Source: Sporopachydermia quercuum | Taxonomy: Eukaryota > Ascomycota > Sporopachydermiomycetes > Sporopachydermiales > Sporopachydermiaceae | DNA: 64,000 nucleotides | Reading direction: 5' to 3' | Assembly (NCBI GenBank): GCA_001599295.1 | Contig: BCGN01000006.1 | Span: 1,240,001-1,304,000 of the forward strand | Shown: piece by piece, positions 40,476 through 51,559 of the stretch | How the letters are laid out: the number at the start of each line of letters is the position of its first letter | Position numbering within the stretch: the stretch's first letter is position 1 | Notes under the pieces: model-generated | Databases searched by the model: none | Told to the model about the DNA's origin: nothing | What the model saw: the letters and a program-made list of their open reading frames with translations, nothing else | Position numbers and translations under genes: made by a program

Positions 40476-41965
40476 TTATTCTTTCGATGGTTGTGAAGTT
40501 GTATTTTCTCCGTGCGTTGCTTCTTTGCTACCGGTGGTATCTTCTGTTTCTGTTACATCTTTGATATCAGCTTTCACATCACCACTCTCCTCATCATCAT
40601 CAAGTAAGGTGACTCCACCTGCTCGTTCGCTGTTTCCACTTAAAGCTCCTAGATTGGCCAAAATAGAGCCNGCAGACCTTCTATCGAGATAGATGACACC
40701 ACCTTCTCTAGAAATATTTGAACCGGACAGAATAGCTTGTAAAGACATAGAGTCAACATCATTCATTTCAACATCTTGATCCTCTTCGGTATGGTGCAGA
40801 TGTTCAGCACCGTATAAAGACGTCACTACCGGGTTTTCGCTTAATTGTGGGGCCACAGGGCCATCGTTCGCTTCCACTCGTTCCACAATCATGTCGTACC
40901 ATTCCTCTTTGGTTTTACCGTTTAATATAGCAACAATCACAACAGACATGTTATCACAACCAATACCTGATCCTGATGATGCCGGCGCCAAGCAGCAATC
41001 CATCAAGGTCTCACAGATCTTTTCCAAAGGCTGACGATTAGCAATTTCTCTTCGTACTATTTCTACAGTTTCTTGAGACGTTAAACAGTCCCAGATACCA
41101 TCACAAGCCAGAATCAAAAACTCGTCGTTAGGGGTAATGGAATGAACAATGACGTCAGGGAATGCAGTGACCATTTGTTCTTCTGGAGGTAATGAAGGAG
41201 ATTTCTTGAATTCAAAGTCACCGATAGCCCTACTCAAAGCCAAGTTACCGTTTACTCTTCCAATTTCAACAAATCCACCGGCGGCAGCAATACGAGATTT
41301 CTCGCCTTCGTTTGACGGTTTATGATCAAAAGAAAGAGCCTTGGCAACACCTCTAGCTCCCAAAACAGTTCGGGAATCACCAGAGTTACCAGCGTAGATT
41401 CTATTGTCGGAAATTAAAACGGTAGTGGCTGCACAACCTGATACTTCGTTTTTCATACTGGGGTCTGCTAAAATGGCTCTGTCTGCTGAAAGGAATCCAT
41501 CCTTCAACGCTTGGATATAATCTTTTCGATGGAAAGCTGGTTGTTTGGCAATGATGTTATGAAGGTATTGTCCCGTGAATATTGCTACCTTATCACCTCC
41601 GTGACCATCGTAGACACCAAAGAAACTGATTTTGCTGGCCTTCTTGCTCGATTTTTCGTTGCTATTGACTTCTACGTCTGTTTTCTCCTTGTCTGTTTCG
41701 TTATGATGTTTGTCTACATCAGGGAGTGGGGAATAATCAGGCTTCAGGTCTAGAACAGCAGCATGAGCATCTTCCATACTAATCCTCCATCCTTGCATGG
41801 ATGAGATTCCATAGTAGAATGATTCATCGCCACCGGTCTCGCTTTGCTGTATTTTGTTAGTATTCATTATAATTCGCAAGGTGATATTAACCATTCAATC
41901 AACCTCCTGTTTCCAGTTATTAACCATACCTTTTCCGTGATCGGTTGAGAAAGAATTTGACCCAT
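40476..41965 (-). CDS. PTC2: Ptc2/Ptc3-type PP2C phosphatase with 12-codon first exon
   Basis: Metal-dependent Ser/Thr phosphatase of the Ptc2/Ptc3 group, which dephosphorylates HOG-pathway MAPK, checkpoint kinase and Cdk targets. Exon 1 (41965-41930) encodes only MGQILSQPITEK, with Gly2 as a typical N-myristoylation signal. An 83-bp intron (GTATGG, branch TACTAAC, end ATACAG) joins exon 2 (41846-40476), giving 468 aa. PP2C motifs are visible: YGISSMQGWRISMEDAHA, FFGVYDGHGGDKVA, SGCAATTVLI, AGNSGDSRTVLG, ALSRAIGDFEF, LACDGIWDC and GCDNMSVVIVAI. The Asp residues that bind two metals are present. A C-terminal acidic Ser/Thr/Glu tail (about 370-468) resembles that of Ptc2/3. Starting at an ATG just before exon 2 would give an unrelated N-terminus, so the upstream exon is preferred. 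It could equally be called PTC3. Confidence 0.94.
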
Positions 41966-44792
41966 ATTTCGTTATTATAGTGCTATTACTATACTGTATA
42001 CTATTATTGTCTCAAACCTGCTTCTCTATCAGCCAGACATATACTTGAGTCTCTATCAAATCGTCTCTACTCTAAACAAGTTAAAGGTCTCCTCTAATCA
42101 GTCTAAGAACAGTCAACAAAATATTGAAATATATGTATATATGTCAATTGGATATACAATGATTTCTCTTGCTGACTATGAACAGATTAAATTCTCAATA
42201 TGTTAACGTGCGTAGGGATGTTGCTGATAGATAATCGGCCGTCTGATCAACGCCAACAACTTATCACAAGAGGGGGAAGGTTAGCTTGAAACTCCAAGGC
42301 TTGTGAGAGGACAAAACTACTTATATTTTAGTTCTGGAAGCTGGGAGAGAAGGTAGATGGGAAACAAAAACTATTACCGTAATAATAGATTGATGATGGG
42401 GTATTTTATTGCTTGATATTGTCTAAATGCCGGATATAAATGATAAAAAATGATAATTGGCAGCTGTCTCAGTGACAGTGTTGTTGTCAGAGGTGAAGGT
42501 TTTTCTTTTTTTGTGTGTGTTTCTTAGATTACAATATGTGGTTCAATGATTTTGGTGAGGTGTTTGGTCACCAAAGAGGCAAAATGAGGCTCGGCAGAGT
42601 GATAGGGGGTATGAAATGGGAAATGTTTGTGGCGCAAGAGATGTAATGGGGCGAATTGTTAAGGAGAAGGGTTCAGTGATAGAGTAATCTGAAAATACAA
42701 GTGCGAGACCTTTTTGAGTTGGAGCAAAGGAGCAAGTTTCACCACAGAGAGACTGGAGGTGGAGAAAGGGTGGAGAAGCAATTGAATAGATGTGTTGTGT
42801 TACAGAACCTAGGAAGTTTGGTTATCATGTTTCTGATTGTAAGTTCAATACTGAATAGTCAATATTTGATGCTTTATTGCTGACTAATGTACTTTGTTGA
42901 TACAAAATCTAAGCCTATCGTGATTTATTGTAATCTATCATTTCCAGTAATTTAACTTATCGTTTCTGAGTGATGACGATTGTTCCCTAGTGATCACTGC
43001 ATAGTTAGATGATTTGATCTATGGGTCAAATAACATGGTAAGTAAAGAAAATGGTTAGGGAATGTAGGGGTGTGAATAATGCGNGATAATGTATGAGAAA
43101 CAAGAGAAAAAAATAACTGTTGGAGTTATTCGATAAGAATAGGCATATGTAGGTTCTTTGACTCGCATATTACGCTCGAAAGAACGGAAAGCAATTTCAA
43201 CAAAAGTGTAAATTTCATATCTTTTGGTTTGAACGAGGTTTGGTGATCTATTCCAAAGTCATAGATTATCCTACTTCTTTTCCGCTATTTGTCAGGATTT
43301 CAATCGTTAAGCCAATCAATAAGTCAAACATACATTAAAGTTCCAGGAGTCGAAGAACGACTTATCTACTACTGCGTCCAATGTAGGGCACTCTGAGCGA
43401 ACAGGATTTGTCAATATTATGTACCTATTACGCATACTACATCTTTTATTCTTTCGCTTAAATCTGAAGTATATAGAGAAATAGTTTTCTAGGTGTTTTT
43501 TCTAGAAATTCTCGAATCAAATGATACTGCCGTTCTGGAGATTTCCCTACTCCAAAGAAGCGTCCCCAGTAAGGTTAAAGTTGAGACTATTATATGCAAG
43601 TGAACCCCAAAGAGGTGTCAAAGTAACCTGTTGAATTATTAAGGCAAGTTGGTTAATCAATCGATGACATCAGCTAATGATACTAAGATGTCTTATTGTG
43701 AAAGCTGGCAGCTGGAGTTTATCAGTTAATCGTTAAATGCCGCCGGAGAGAAGGGCCACGCACACTGGCAATGGTGCATCAAACTGAAAGCAATCTATAA
43801 ATCAATTGACAATATAATTACTATGGGTCGCTCTTTGGTAATTAAGGATAGTTAAATATGTATGCGTCCCAAACAGACTACTAATCTAATGAAATCAACG
43901 TAGATTGCAAGCAACAGGAAGAAAAGCTATCAGCATATCTTTTGAGTATTTCTGTGATTTAACCAAACAAATGAATAAATCCGTAATATTCCGTAATAGA
44001 AGACCGGGAATTGTGAGATTCTCAAGCTAAGCAATTCAAACCCAATAATGACATCTTTGGTACTTTACCAAACTTCGGGTTAATTCATGCTTGTTCGATG
44101 CTCATTATCCTCATGCGGAAGGATTTGAAGGTCGTTAAACCATGCATTCCTGTTCATACAATAAAATGTTGGTAATAATTGCCCTTCACCAGTACTGTCA
44201 GAGAGCATATATTCTTCATCAATATTGGCGAAAATAAGAAAAGACCTCAAAACGATTTCTCTACATTTGAGGGTTTCACATTTGCTTATCGTTTTCTATA
44301 CGGCTGGGTTCCATGTTTTCATAGTTCTGAATCAGTGTATTTTAAAGGACAAGCATTGCATGTCTGGCTTCCTAATCAGTCCTGCATGCCGACGTAATAA
44401 ATAGCTTTTTAAAAAGGATTCTCAGCCCCAGCTGATAGCCAATCGAATTTTTTCTATGCCTCCCTGACGGAACAGCTGCTAACTAACACACTCCCCCCAA
44501 CATATGATGGACCAGTCTATCAGAACGATCTTCGTGAATAACAAATAAAATACTTTCATGAAGTAAAATGTTTGATTCGCAGGACTTCAATTCTTATATT
44601 TAATTAGTTATAAAAATTAGCTTCACTCCTCGCACCTGCATTTTTCAGTTACCCTTGTTATCCTCTAAGGAGACTGACCACCACCGTACTGACGTGTAGC
44701 AGCGGATCCCTTGCATATAGTTCCCATTGCAAGCCAATTTCATTCTCTACTTTGCGCACAAACGTCGTCCATCTTCCCTAAAGATTTCGCGC

Positions 44793-44800
44793 TATATATA
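44793..44800 (+). promoter_or_regulatory. TATA box of MAE1
   Basis: TATATATA about 170 bp before the MAE1 ATG, at a plausible yeast distance. Confidence 0.5.
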
Positions 44801-44865
44801 CTCCCATTTTCCTTTCACTTATCAAGTCTTGACCAACTATATCTACATATATTCTTACCTTCCAA

Positions 44866-44928
44866 ATGCATAGAATGCAAATTTAATCAAATTCATTTAT
44901 TAAGTTCATGTTAGTTTTATTTGACTAA
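44866..44928 (+). promoter_or_regulatory. two uORFs in the MAE1 leader
   Basis: Two complete short reading frames precede the MAE1 start: 44866-44886 (six codons plus stop, with an internal in-frame ATG) and 44908-44928 (MLVLFD then stop). Both lie downstream of the TATA box, so they are likely in the mRNA leader. Confidence 0.5.
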
Positions 44929-44971
44929 ACTTAATCAGTTATCATCTTTTCCGAACTTACCAAAATTCCAA

Positions 44972-46738
44972 ATGTCACGTGAAACTCAAGGTGAACTGGA
45001 GTCTCGAGTGATCTGGAAAACAGGAAGCGGACCTATTCAATGCCATCTTTCGGGTTTCAGTTTACTAAATGCTCCTCTATTCAATAAAGGTACAGCTTTT
45101 ACAGAGGAAGAGAGGAAAGTATTCCAGCTCACGGGATTACTGCCAAGCGCAGTAGATACACTGGATCAACAGGTAGATAGAGCATATACTCAGTTCAAGA
45201 AGTTAGGTACTGATTTAGAGAAGAATGATTTTTGCACTAGTATGAGAGTTCAGAACAAAGTGCTGTTCTACGAATTGGTTAAACGCCATATCAAAGAAAT
45301 GTTCAGTATTATTTACACTCCAACAGAAGGTGATGCTATTATGAGATACTCTTATCTGTTCCGTAAGCCTGAGGGTTGTTTCTTGGATATCAAGAAACCA
45401 GAAGAAATCGATGAAAGATTACAATCATTTGGAACTAATGAAGACGTTGATTACATCGTAGTATCTGATGGTGAAGGTATCTTGGGAATTGGTGATCAAG
45501 GTGTCGGTGGGGTAAGAATTGCTATTGCTAAGCTAGCTCTTATGACTATCTGTGCTGGTATTCATCCTGGAAGAGGTATTCCTATAGTACTTGATGTTGG
45601 TACCAATAACAAGAAATTGGCCGATGATGATTTGTATCTAGGAAACAAATTCCCCAGAGTTCGAGGAGAAGAGTACTATAGCTTTGTTGATAAGTTTGTT
45701 CAAAGTGTAAAGAAGAACTTTCCTTCAGCGATTTTACATTTTGAAGATTTTGGCGTAACCAATGCGAGAAATATTCTTCATTCTTATCGCCAACAATTAC
45801 CATGTTTCAATGATGACATTCAAGGAACTGGTGCTGTTGTTATGAGTGCTATTACAGCAGCTTTGAAAGCTACTAAACAACAATTGAAAGATATTAAGGT
45901 AGTTGTGTTTGGAGCAGGTTCTGCTGGTTTAGGTGTTGCTGACCAAGTAGCTGCTTTCTTGATTGCCAATGGATCAACTCCTGATGAATCAAGAGCAAAG
46001 ATTAACCTTGTCGATAGGCCTGGTCTTCTATTGAAATCATTTGAAGGTACTGAAAAGATATCTTCGGCACAGCTTCCCTATGCTAAAGATGATGCTGATT
46101 GGAGAGGAATTGATACAACAAAATTATATGAGATTGTTAAGAAGGTTCACCCAAATGTGTTGATTGGATGTTCCACACAACCGAAAGCCTTTACAGAGGA
46201 AATTGTTAAAGAAATGTACAAGAATTGTCCTAATCCCATTATTTTCCCATTAAGCAATCCCACACGTTTACATGAAGCTTTCCCTGATGATTTATTGAAG
46301 TGGACTGATGGAAATGCTCTTATTGCTACTGGATCTCCATTTGAGCCAGTTAACGGAAAGGTTATTTCTGAAAACAATAACTGTTTCACCTTCCCTGGTA
46401 TTGGTCTTGGTGCTGTTCTTAGTAGATCATCATTGATTACTGATAATATGATAGCAGCTGCCGTCGAACAGTTGGCTGGTTTATCACCAATCTTGAAAGA
46501 TCCAAATGCAGGTCTTTTGCCTGAAGTAGAGCAGATCAAGGAAGTTTCTTCTTTAGTAGCTGTGGCTGTTATTAAATCTGCTCTCCAAGATGGAGTTACC
46601 AGAGTTCCTGAAGGAACCATTCCAGAATCTGACGATGAGCTTTTGGCTTGGGTCACTAGTCAGATGTGGAAAAGTGAATATAGGCCTTTGAGTAAAGTTG
46701 GTCCTGGAATCAATCTTCGTCATAGGTTTCTCAACTAA
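44972..46738 (+). CDS. MAE1: malic enzyme (oxaloacetate-decarboxylating)
   Basis: NAD(P)+-dependent oxidative decarboxylation of malate to pyruvate. The chosen ATG gives 588 aa starting MSRETQGELESRVIW. The frame is open about 17 codons further 5' but without an ATG. Motifs are FTEEERKVFQLTGLLP, the active-site segments FSIIYTPTEGDAI and YIVVSDGEGILGIGDQGVGG, and metal ligands in FEDFGVTNARNIL. After these come FNDDIQGTGAVV and the nucleotide-binding VVVFGAGSAGLGVADQV. S. cerevisiae Mae1 is 669 aa and mitochondrial. Here no clear presequence precedes the catalytic domain, so a cytosolic location, or an unseen 5' exon carrying a presequence, is possible. The leader has two uORFs and the 5' region is 3 kb long, suggesting regulated expression. 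Confidence 0.95.
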   Translation: MSRETQGELESRVIWKTGSGPIQCHLSGFSLLNAPLFNKGTAFTEEERKVFQLTGLLPSAVDTLDQQVDRAYTQFKKLGTDLEKNDFCTSMRVQNKVLFYELVKRHIKEMFSIIYTPTEGDAIMRYSYLFRKPEGCFLDIKKPEEIDERLQSFGTNEDVDYIVVSDGEGILGIGDQGVGGVRIAIAKLALMTICAGIHPGRGIPIVLDVGTNNKKLADDDLYLGNKFPRVRGEEYYSFVDKFVQSVKKNFPSAILHFEDFGVTNARNILHSYRQQLPCFNDDIQGTGAVVMSAITAALKATKQQLKDIKVVVFGAGSAGLGVADQVAAFLIANGSTPDESRAKINLVDRPGLLLKSFEGTEKISSAQLPYAKDDADWRGIDTTKLYEIVKKVHPNVLIGCSTQPKAFTEEIVKEMYKNCPNPIIFPLSNPTRLHEAFPDDLLKWTDGNALIATGSPFEPVNGKVISENNNCFTFPGIGLGAVLSRSSLITDNMIAAAVEQLAGLSPILKDPNAGLLPEVEQIKEVSSLVAVAVIKSALQDGVTRVPEGTIPESDDELLAWVTSQMWKSEYRPLSKVGPGINLRHRFLN

Positions 46739-47444
46739 GCAAGCATCTGAAATGCTGTTAAAAGTCGTTTACTGGTTGTTCACCACTTTGATTATGAGAG
46801 CGGAAGACCTCAGTGAATGCTATGGTGATCTTCCCTTAATGATGAATGGGGTATTGAAATACTTCACTCCGAGCGGCTATTATCGGATATGTTAATAGCA
46901 ACATCTAGATACTTGTTCGCATGTTTTCAATATAAATATAGAGTTTCTACTTTCATCAGCATTCTCATTATCCTATTTCTTAGTAAAACCCTGAGGTTCC
47001 ATCCGAACACTTCCATTCATCCCACTAGATATCTTTTCCGAAATTTGTCATCTCGGAAAATATATTTCACATCTAGCTCCGTGCCGTTTTTTGTTTTCCT
47101 TTTTCCTTTAAGCAACCTCTCTTGAGACCCTCTTGCTTCCGATCACGTAATCTGTACCGTATCCCCAATTCGAAAAATTTGTCCATTTTTCAGTCACAAA
47201 CTGAATCCCATTTGAATCATCATCTTTTATTCCTCTTATACAGACAAATTGGGATATTATTAAAGCAAATCAGTAGATCAACATTATTTGAAGTCTTGAA
47301 CTACCAAAGTTTTGTTACTGTAATCTCTTACTTGAAATTGTTTGCTTAGGTAGCCGTTTTTCTTTCGATCCTCCTTGAACATCGAGCCGCTAACTGAGTC
47401 AGTCATTCTCTGGCACTACTCCACTCATTTCTATATCAGACAGA
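46739..47444. promoter_or_regulatory. TRP2 upstream region
   Basis: About 0.7 kb between MAE1 and TRP2 on the same strand. It contains the Gcn4-type site listed separately. The several short open frames are not supported as genes. Confidence 0.55.
47395..47401 (+). promoter_or_regulatory. Gcn4-type site TGAGTCA upstream of TRP2
   Basis: TGAGTCA, a Gcn4 recognition sequence, ends 43 bp before the TRP2 ATG. General amino-acid control of TRP2 is known in S. cerevisiae. The site is unusually close to the start codon, which implies a short leader or that it is not used. Confidence 0.55.
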
Positions 47445-49001
47445 ATGGCACCTGTACAGATCCAGCCAACGCTGGAGTCCTTGAAGAGAATCATTGAAAC
47501 AGACCAAAAGGAAAACGAAACTCCTCCTAATTTATACCCTGTTTATGCATCTATCTCCGATGACTCTTTAACTCCTCATATTGCTTATCTGAAGCTTGCT
47601 AAACCCGGGAAGCCTCATGAGGACCCAAACGCCAAACCATCCTTCCTTATGGAATCAGCAAAGAATGGTGAAACCATTGATAGGTACTCTTTCATTGGCT
47701 CTAATCCTAGAAAAATGATTACGACATACGAAAAAGATGATGTGGATCCTTTGGTGTTATTAGAAGAAGAACTACGCAACTTCAAGCAAGCAAAACTACC
47801 AGGTTTACCTCCATTGAGTGGTGGTGCCATTGGTTACATTTCCTACGATTGTATTAAATATTTTGAGCCTAGAACCAAGCGGGATTTGAAAGATGTTCTG
47901 AAATTGCCTGAAGCATCTTTAATGCTTTTTGATACCATTGTTGCTTTTGATTTCGTGTTCTCTAAGATTCAAATCTTAACGAACATTCATGTGACACCTG
48001 AGTGTTCCGACTCTGAACTGAAATCATTGTACGAAGCTGCCACTAAGGAAATTGAATCAGTGATCCAACGGCTAACCGAACCAACGGAGACATTACCTTC
48101 AGTTCCCCAAGATCCTATTGAACTTGGCAATGATTTCACTTCTAATATCGGTCAAGAAGGATATGAATCACATGTCCGTACTTTGAAAGAACATATATTG
48201 AAAGGAGACATTATCCAAGCTGTTCCTTCGCAAAGAGTCGCAAGACCAACCAAACTTCATCCTTTCAACATCTACAGACATTTGCGAACCGTGAATCCTT
48301 CGCCGTACTTATTCTATATTGACTATGTTGATTTCCAAATAGTAGGGGCATCACCAGAATTACTAGTTAAATGCGAAAACGGAAGAGTGATCACCCATCC
48401 TATTGCAGGGACCATTAGAAGAGGAAAAAGCAAAGCTGAAGATGATGCTTTGGCTAATACATTATTATCGTCAGCCAAAGACAGAGCGGAGCATGTTATG
48501 CTTGTTGATCTAGCCAGAAATGATATAAATAGAGTCTGTCAGGCAGAAACAACCACTGTGGATCGTTTACTGACCATTGAAAGATTCTCCCATGTAATGC
48601 ATCTTGTTTCTCAAGTTTCTGGAGTTTTGCGACCTGATAAAACAAGATTCGATGCTTTCAGATCCATTTTCCCTGCTGGAACTGTCAGTGGAGCCCCTAA
48701 GATTAAAGCTATGGAGCTTATAAGTGAACTGGAGAAGGAAAAAAGGGGAGTTTATGCTGGTGCTGTTGGAAACTGGGGTTATAATGATCAAATAATGAAT
48801 ACCTGTATTGCTTTGAGAACTCTAGTAGTTAAAGAAGGTGTTGCATACCTTCAAGCTGGTGGTGGAATTGTATATGATTCCAATCCGTATGATGAGTATA
48901 TCGAGACTATGAATAAGATGAGACCTAATATTAATACTATCGTTGAAGCTGAGAACATTTGGGTTGAAAAAGGTGTTGAAGGTCTAGATGGTGTTCACTG
49001 A
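47445..49001 (+). CDS. TRP2: anthranilate synthase component I
   Basis: Large subunit of anthranilate synthase, converting chorismate plus glutamine-derived ammonia to anthranilate, the first step of tryptophan synthesis; the partner is Trp3. The 518-aa protein has the N-terminal regulatory domain with PSFLMESAKNGETIDRYSFI (the LLES-type tryptophan-sensing segment, here LMES). It then has the chorismate-binding domain (about 230-505): GDIIQAVPSQRVARPT, PYLFYIDYVDFQIVGASPE, THPIAGTIRRGKS, EHVMLVDLARNDINRVC and FPAGTVSGAPKIKAMELI. The C-terminal YLQAGGGIVYDSNP and catalytic residues appear intact. Length equals S. cerevisiae Trp2 (507 aa) within a few residues. A Gcn4-type site lies 44-50 bp upstream. 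A 13-bp tandem repeat lies just after the stop. Confidence 0.97.
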   Translation: MAPVQIQPTLESLKRIIETDQKENETPPNLYPVYASISDDSLTPHIAYLKLAKPGKPHEDPNAKPSFLMESAKNGETIDRYSFIGSNPRKMITTYEKDDVDPLVLLEEELRNFKQAKLPGLPPLSGGAIGYISYDCIKYFEPRTKRDLKDVLKLPEASLMLFDTIVAFDFVFSKIQILTNIHVTPECSDSELKSLYEAATKEIESVIQRLTEPTETLPSVPQDPIELGNDFTSNIGQEGYESHVRTLKEHILKGDIIQAVPSQRVARPTKLHPFNIYRHLRTVNPSPYLFYIDYVDFQIVGASPELLVKCENGRVITHPIAGTIRRGKSKAEDDALANTLLSSAKDRAEHVMLVDLARNDINRVCQAETTTVDRLLTIERFSHVMHLVSQVSGVLRPDKTRFDAFRSIFPAGTVSGAPKIKAMELISELEKEKRGVYAGAVGNWGYNDQIMNTCIALRTLVVKEGVAYLQAGGGIVYDSNPYDEYIETMNKMRPNINTIVEAENIWVEKGVEGLDGVH

Positions 49002-50476
49002 ATAGAGAAGATGAGTGAAATTTGTAGGTATACAAATGAGCATGGTGCATGAAGATGGAACATGAAGATGGAACATGAAGATAGAGTACGAAGATGTATA
49101 TAAGCTTGCTCAATAGGAGGCAGTTGAGACGAATTACTATATAAAAATGATACAACGTGGTAGTTTAATGGATATTTTTGTTTATTGTCGACTAATGCTG
49201 TCGTCTAAACCCTATTTACAGTTGATACTTACTACTTCTGCTTGTACACAAACCCTTTTGCATTTGTATTTATGTCACAACTGGTCATCTATGATACTAT
49301 TCAAACAGATAGATGCTCCAAACAGCGCTATTTCACAATCCATTTTTTTTGATCCCTAGTTTTTACTGAACAATGAAAATCAGACTTTGGAGATTTGGAA
49401 CTATAAAACAGTGCTACTTAGTTTGAACGCTTTCTTCTTCTATTCAATAAATCAGGATAATCAGTTGCATGATATATTTGTCACATTCAGTTCACTTCTT
49501 GAGCAATGATAGTACGGTGCCAGTTCTTCTACATTTTTGATTTCCTTCTGTCTTCTTTCGATCTATGTTCCAAAGATTCATTCTCGCAATAAACCTAGCT
49601 TTCCAATGACATATCGTCCATCGTTTCCTATCACATCATCTGTTTGGACAACAGTTTTATTCTTTCAATTCCGCTCTTGCTATTAGTATAAATTGGTACT
49701 AGCAAGAATCATGGCTTGTCTTATCCAAATGAATTGACTGACTTTCGGTAATGACTCTATGAATGATGCTGTACAATTCCTCACTGTCTCTTCATTGATG
49801 ACGATCATTGGCTACAGTAAAGATGAAGGGAGGACGAGCGTTAGAATTCAGATATTTTTCTTCCTCCTTTGGTAGACCTATTGTTGTTTAGTTTGGGCAG
49901 TTATATTCTCTCGTAGCTTTGGTGCTTGTTTTTGATTAGCTCTAAGGCAGACTTGCAACATTAGTAGGCTTGGTTGCTTTTCGACTACAAGTTAGATCTC
50001 TAGTTGATTTACAACTTGAAGTTGATCTTGCATCAAAGAGCTGGGGTCTTGGGCGGATTTTAACGAAGGTACAGTAGANATTGACGATCATAGCAAAGGA
50101 ATACAAGAGATAAATATACTGTGTATCAAGAGAAGTCATTGATTCAGGTAATAAAAGAATGACGTAGTACTTTGAAGTAGCATTGTATTGTTAAGTAGCA
50201 TATATCACTATATTATCAATTTAAAAGCATGATATATCATAGTAATATTGGTATCAGCGTCAGAGAATTCACTGATTGTTTCGAACTTCTGTTTCGTTCA
50301 TGCTTTTAGAATATTCTCCATAATAGCTGTATACATTCTACCATCCTTCAAACAGGACAAACACTATAAATCATGCCGCCAATATTATATTATGGTACAA
50401 CTTCACTTTTCTTCTCGTGCCCTTCTATAAACAAGTTCTTGGGTCTATAACTCTATATACAATCACTATTGTCTAT
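49002..50476. other. convergent 3' region TRP2/TatD
   Basis: About 1.5 kb, long for a convergent spacer. Only a short tandem repeat (49048-49086) stands out. Open frames near 49147 and 49942 look random. Confidence 0.5.
49048..49086. repeat. 13-bp tandem repeat, three units
   Basis: CATGAAGATGGAA occurs twice exactly and once as CATGAAGATAGAG, about 50 bp after the TRP2 stop, thus probably in its 3' UTR. Confidence 0.8.
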
Positions 50477-51559
50477 TCAACTAATATTTTGCACTGAATC
50501 ACCATTACCAATTGCATTTCCGTTACCTTCTTTATTATCATCATTTTCCTCTTTCTTTTCTTCTTTTAATCCTAGCCATTTCAAAGAATTCTGATAACAG
50601 ATTTCTACTATTTCTTCGTCGGACTTGCCAAATAGATGTGGCAAAACCTGGGCAATCAATCCTATCTTACATGGTTCGTTTCGCGCCCTAACCACAGCGT
50701 CAACAGAATGCATCTCAGCTCTCGTAGAATTAAATGGGACATATTTTGACATTATTCCAGCTCCTTTCCGTCTACTCTCCTCGGACACTTTAGGATAAAA
50801 CTTATTAGGAGCTTCCGTCATATACTTCATGGCTGCACTGCTGGCTCTTATTTCACACCAGGGAGCATCAGTTTCAATGATCAGCTTCTCAACAGGGATT
50901 CTCCTTATAGCATCAAGGCTCTCTTCCGTTTTTAGNGAACAGCCATTGATGCTTATATAGAAACCAAGTTTTGCCAGCTCTTCAGCTTCCTCTCCTGTTC
51001 CAGTGAATGAATGAACACACAGGTGACGAGTCAGCCTTGGCAAGAATGGTTTGATGATAGATACGAAATCGCGGTGAGCAGCTCGAGAATGAAGAAATAA
51101 AGGCAAATCCAGCGTTGTAGCAAGTTTTAGCTGCTCTTTAAATGCGAATATTTGAGCCTCTTTGGACGCATGGTATAGTCTATCATAATCAAGACCTAAT
51201 TCACCAAATGCTAATACATGGCCTGTGGAGACACCTTTCAGTACTAGGTCTTTTAGCTTAGTCAAATACTCTGTTGGATCTGGAGATGGTATTTCAGTTG
51301 CCATACATGGATGAACACCAACTGTTGAATAGAGCTTACAGCCAATAGAATTGAGATTCTCGTCACAAGCAAGCTCTAGGGCTTCTTGCGACTCTTGATA
51401 AGAACTGCCGGTAATGAGCATACCTTTCACTCCGATTGACAGAGCACGAGATATAACAGAAGGGATGTCAGAGACGTGTTTATGATGTTTGTTATAATGG
51501 CCAGCAAACATTGGGTCCGTGAGGTTCACGCCAATGTCGAAATAACGGAACTTGGACAT
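50477..51559 (-). CDS. TatD-family Mg2+-dependent DNase
   Basis: TatD-type metallohydrolase, orthologous in type to S. cerevisiae YBL055C (3'-5' exonuclease/endonuclease linked to apoptotic DNA breakdown). The 360-aa TIM-barrel protein has DIGVNLTDPMF at the N-terminus, where the metal-binding HxH of bacterial TatD is replaced as in other eukaryotic members. YSTVGVHPCMA, AFGELGLDYDRLYH (metal Glu), LPLFLHSRAAHRDF (metal His), LCVHSFTGTGEE (His) and LIIETDAPWCEIR (Asp) follow. The C-terminal tail is Glu/Asn/Gly-rich. One ambiguous codon lies near residue 208. The order and spacing of metal ligands are as expected, so it is probably active. Confidence 0.93.
   Translation of the reverse strand: MSKFRYFDIGVNLTDPMFAGHYNKHHKHVSDIPSVISRALSIGVKGMLITGSSYQESQEALELACDENLNSIGCKLYSTVGVHPCMATEIPSPDPTEYLTKLKDLVLKGVSTGHVLAFGELGLDYDRLYHASKEAQIFAFKEQLKLATTLDLPLFLHSRAAHRDFVSIIKPFLPRLTRHLCVHSFTGTGEEAEELAKLGFYISINGCXLKTEESLDAIRRIPVEKLIIETDAPWCEIRASSAAMKYMTEAPNKFYPKVSEESRRKGAGIMSKYVPFNSTRAEMHSVDAVVRARNEPCKIGLIAQVLPHLFGKSDEEIVEICYQNSLKWLGLKEEKKEENDDNKEGNGNAIGNGDSVQNIS

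Larger units (their letters stand above)
41966..44971. promoter_or_regulatory. 3.0-kb divergent intergenic region PTC2/MAE1
   Basis: No supported gene in about 3 kb. On the MAE1 side there is a CCAAT motif (agccaatcg, near 44447), a C-run near 44491, a TATATATA box at 44793, and two short uORFs at 44866 and 44908. On the PTC2 side nothing specific is called. Short open frames (for example near 42701 and 44179) lack support. Confidence 0.55.

Noticed and set aside
41847-41894. PTC2 start at the ATG inside the first intron
   Set aside because: The upstream exon gives the conserved myristoylated MGQ N-terminus with good splice signals; kept only as an intron-retention possibility.
44921-44971. 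N-terminal extension of MAE1 from a TTG codon
   Set aside because: No ATG in frame; non-ATG initiation is possible but unsupported.
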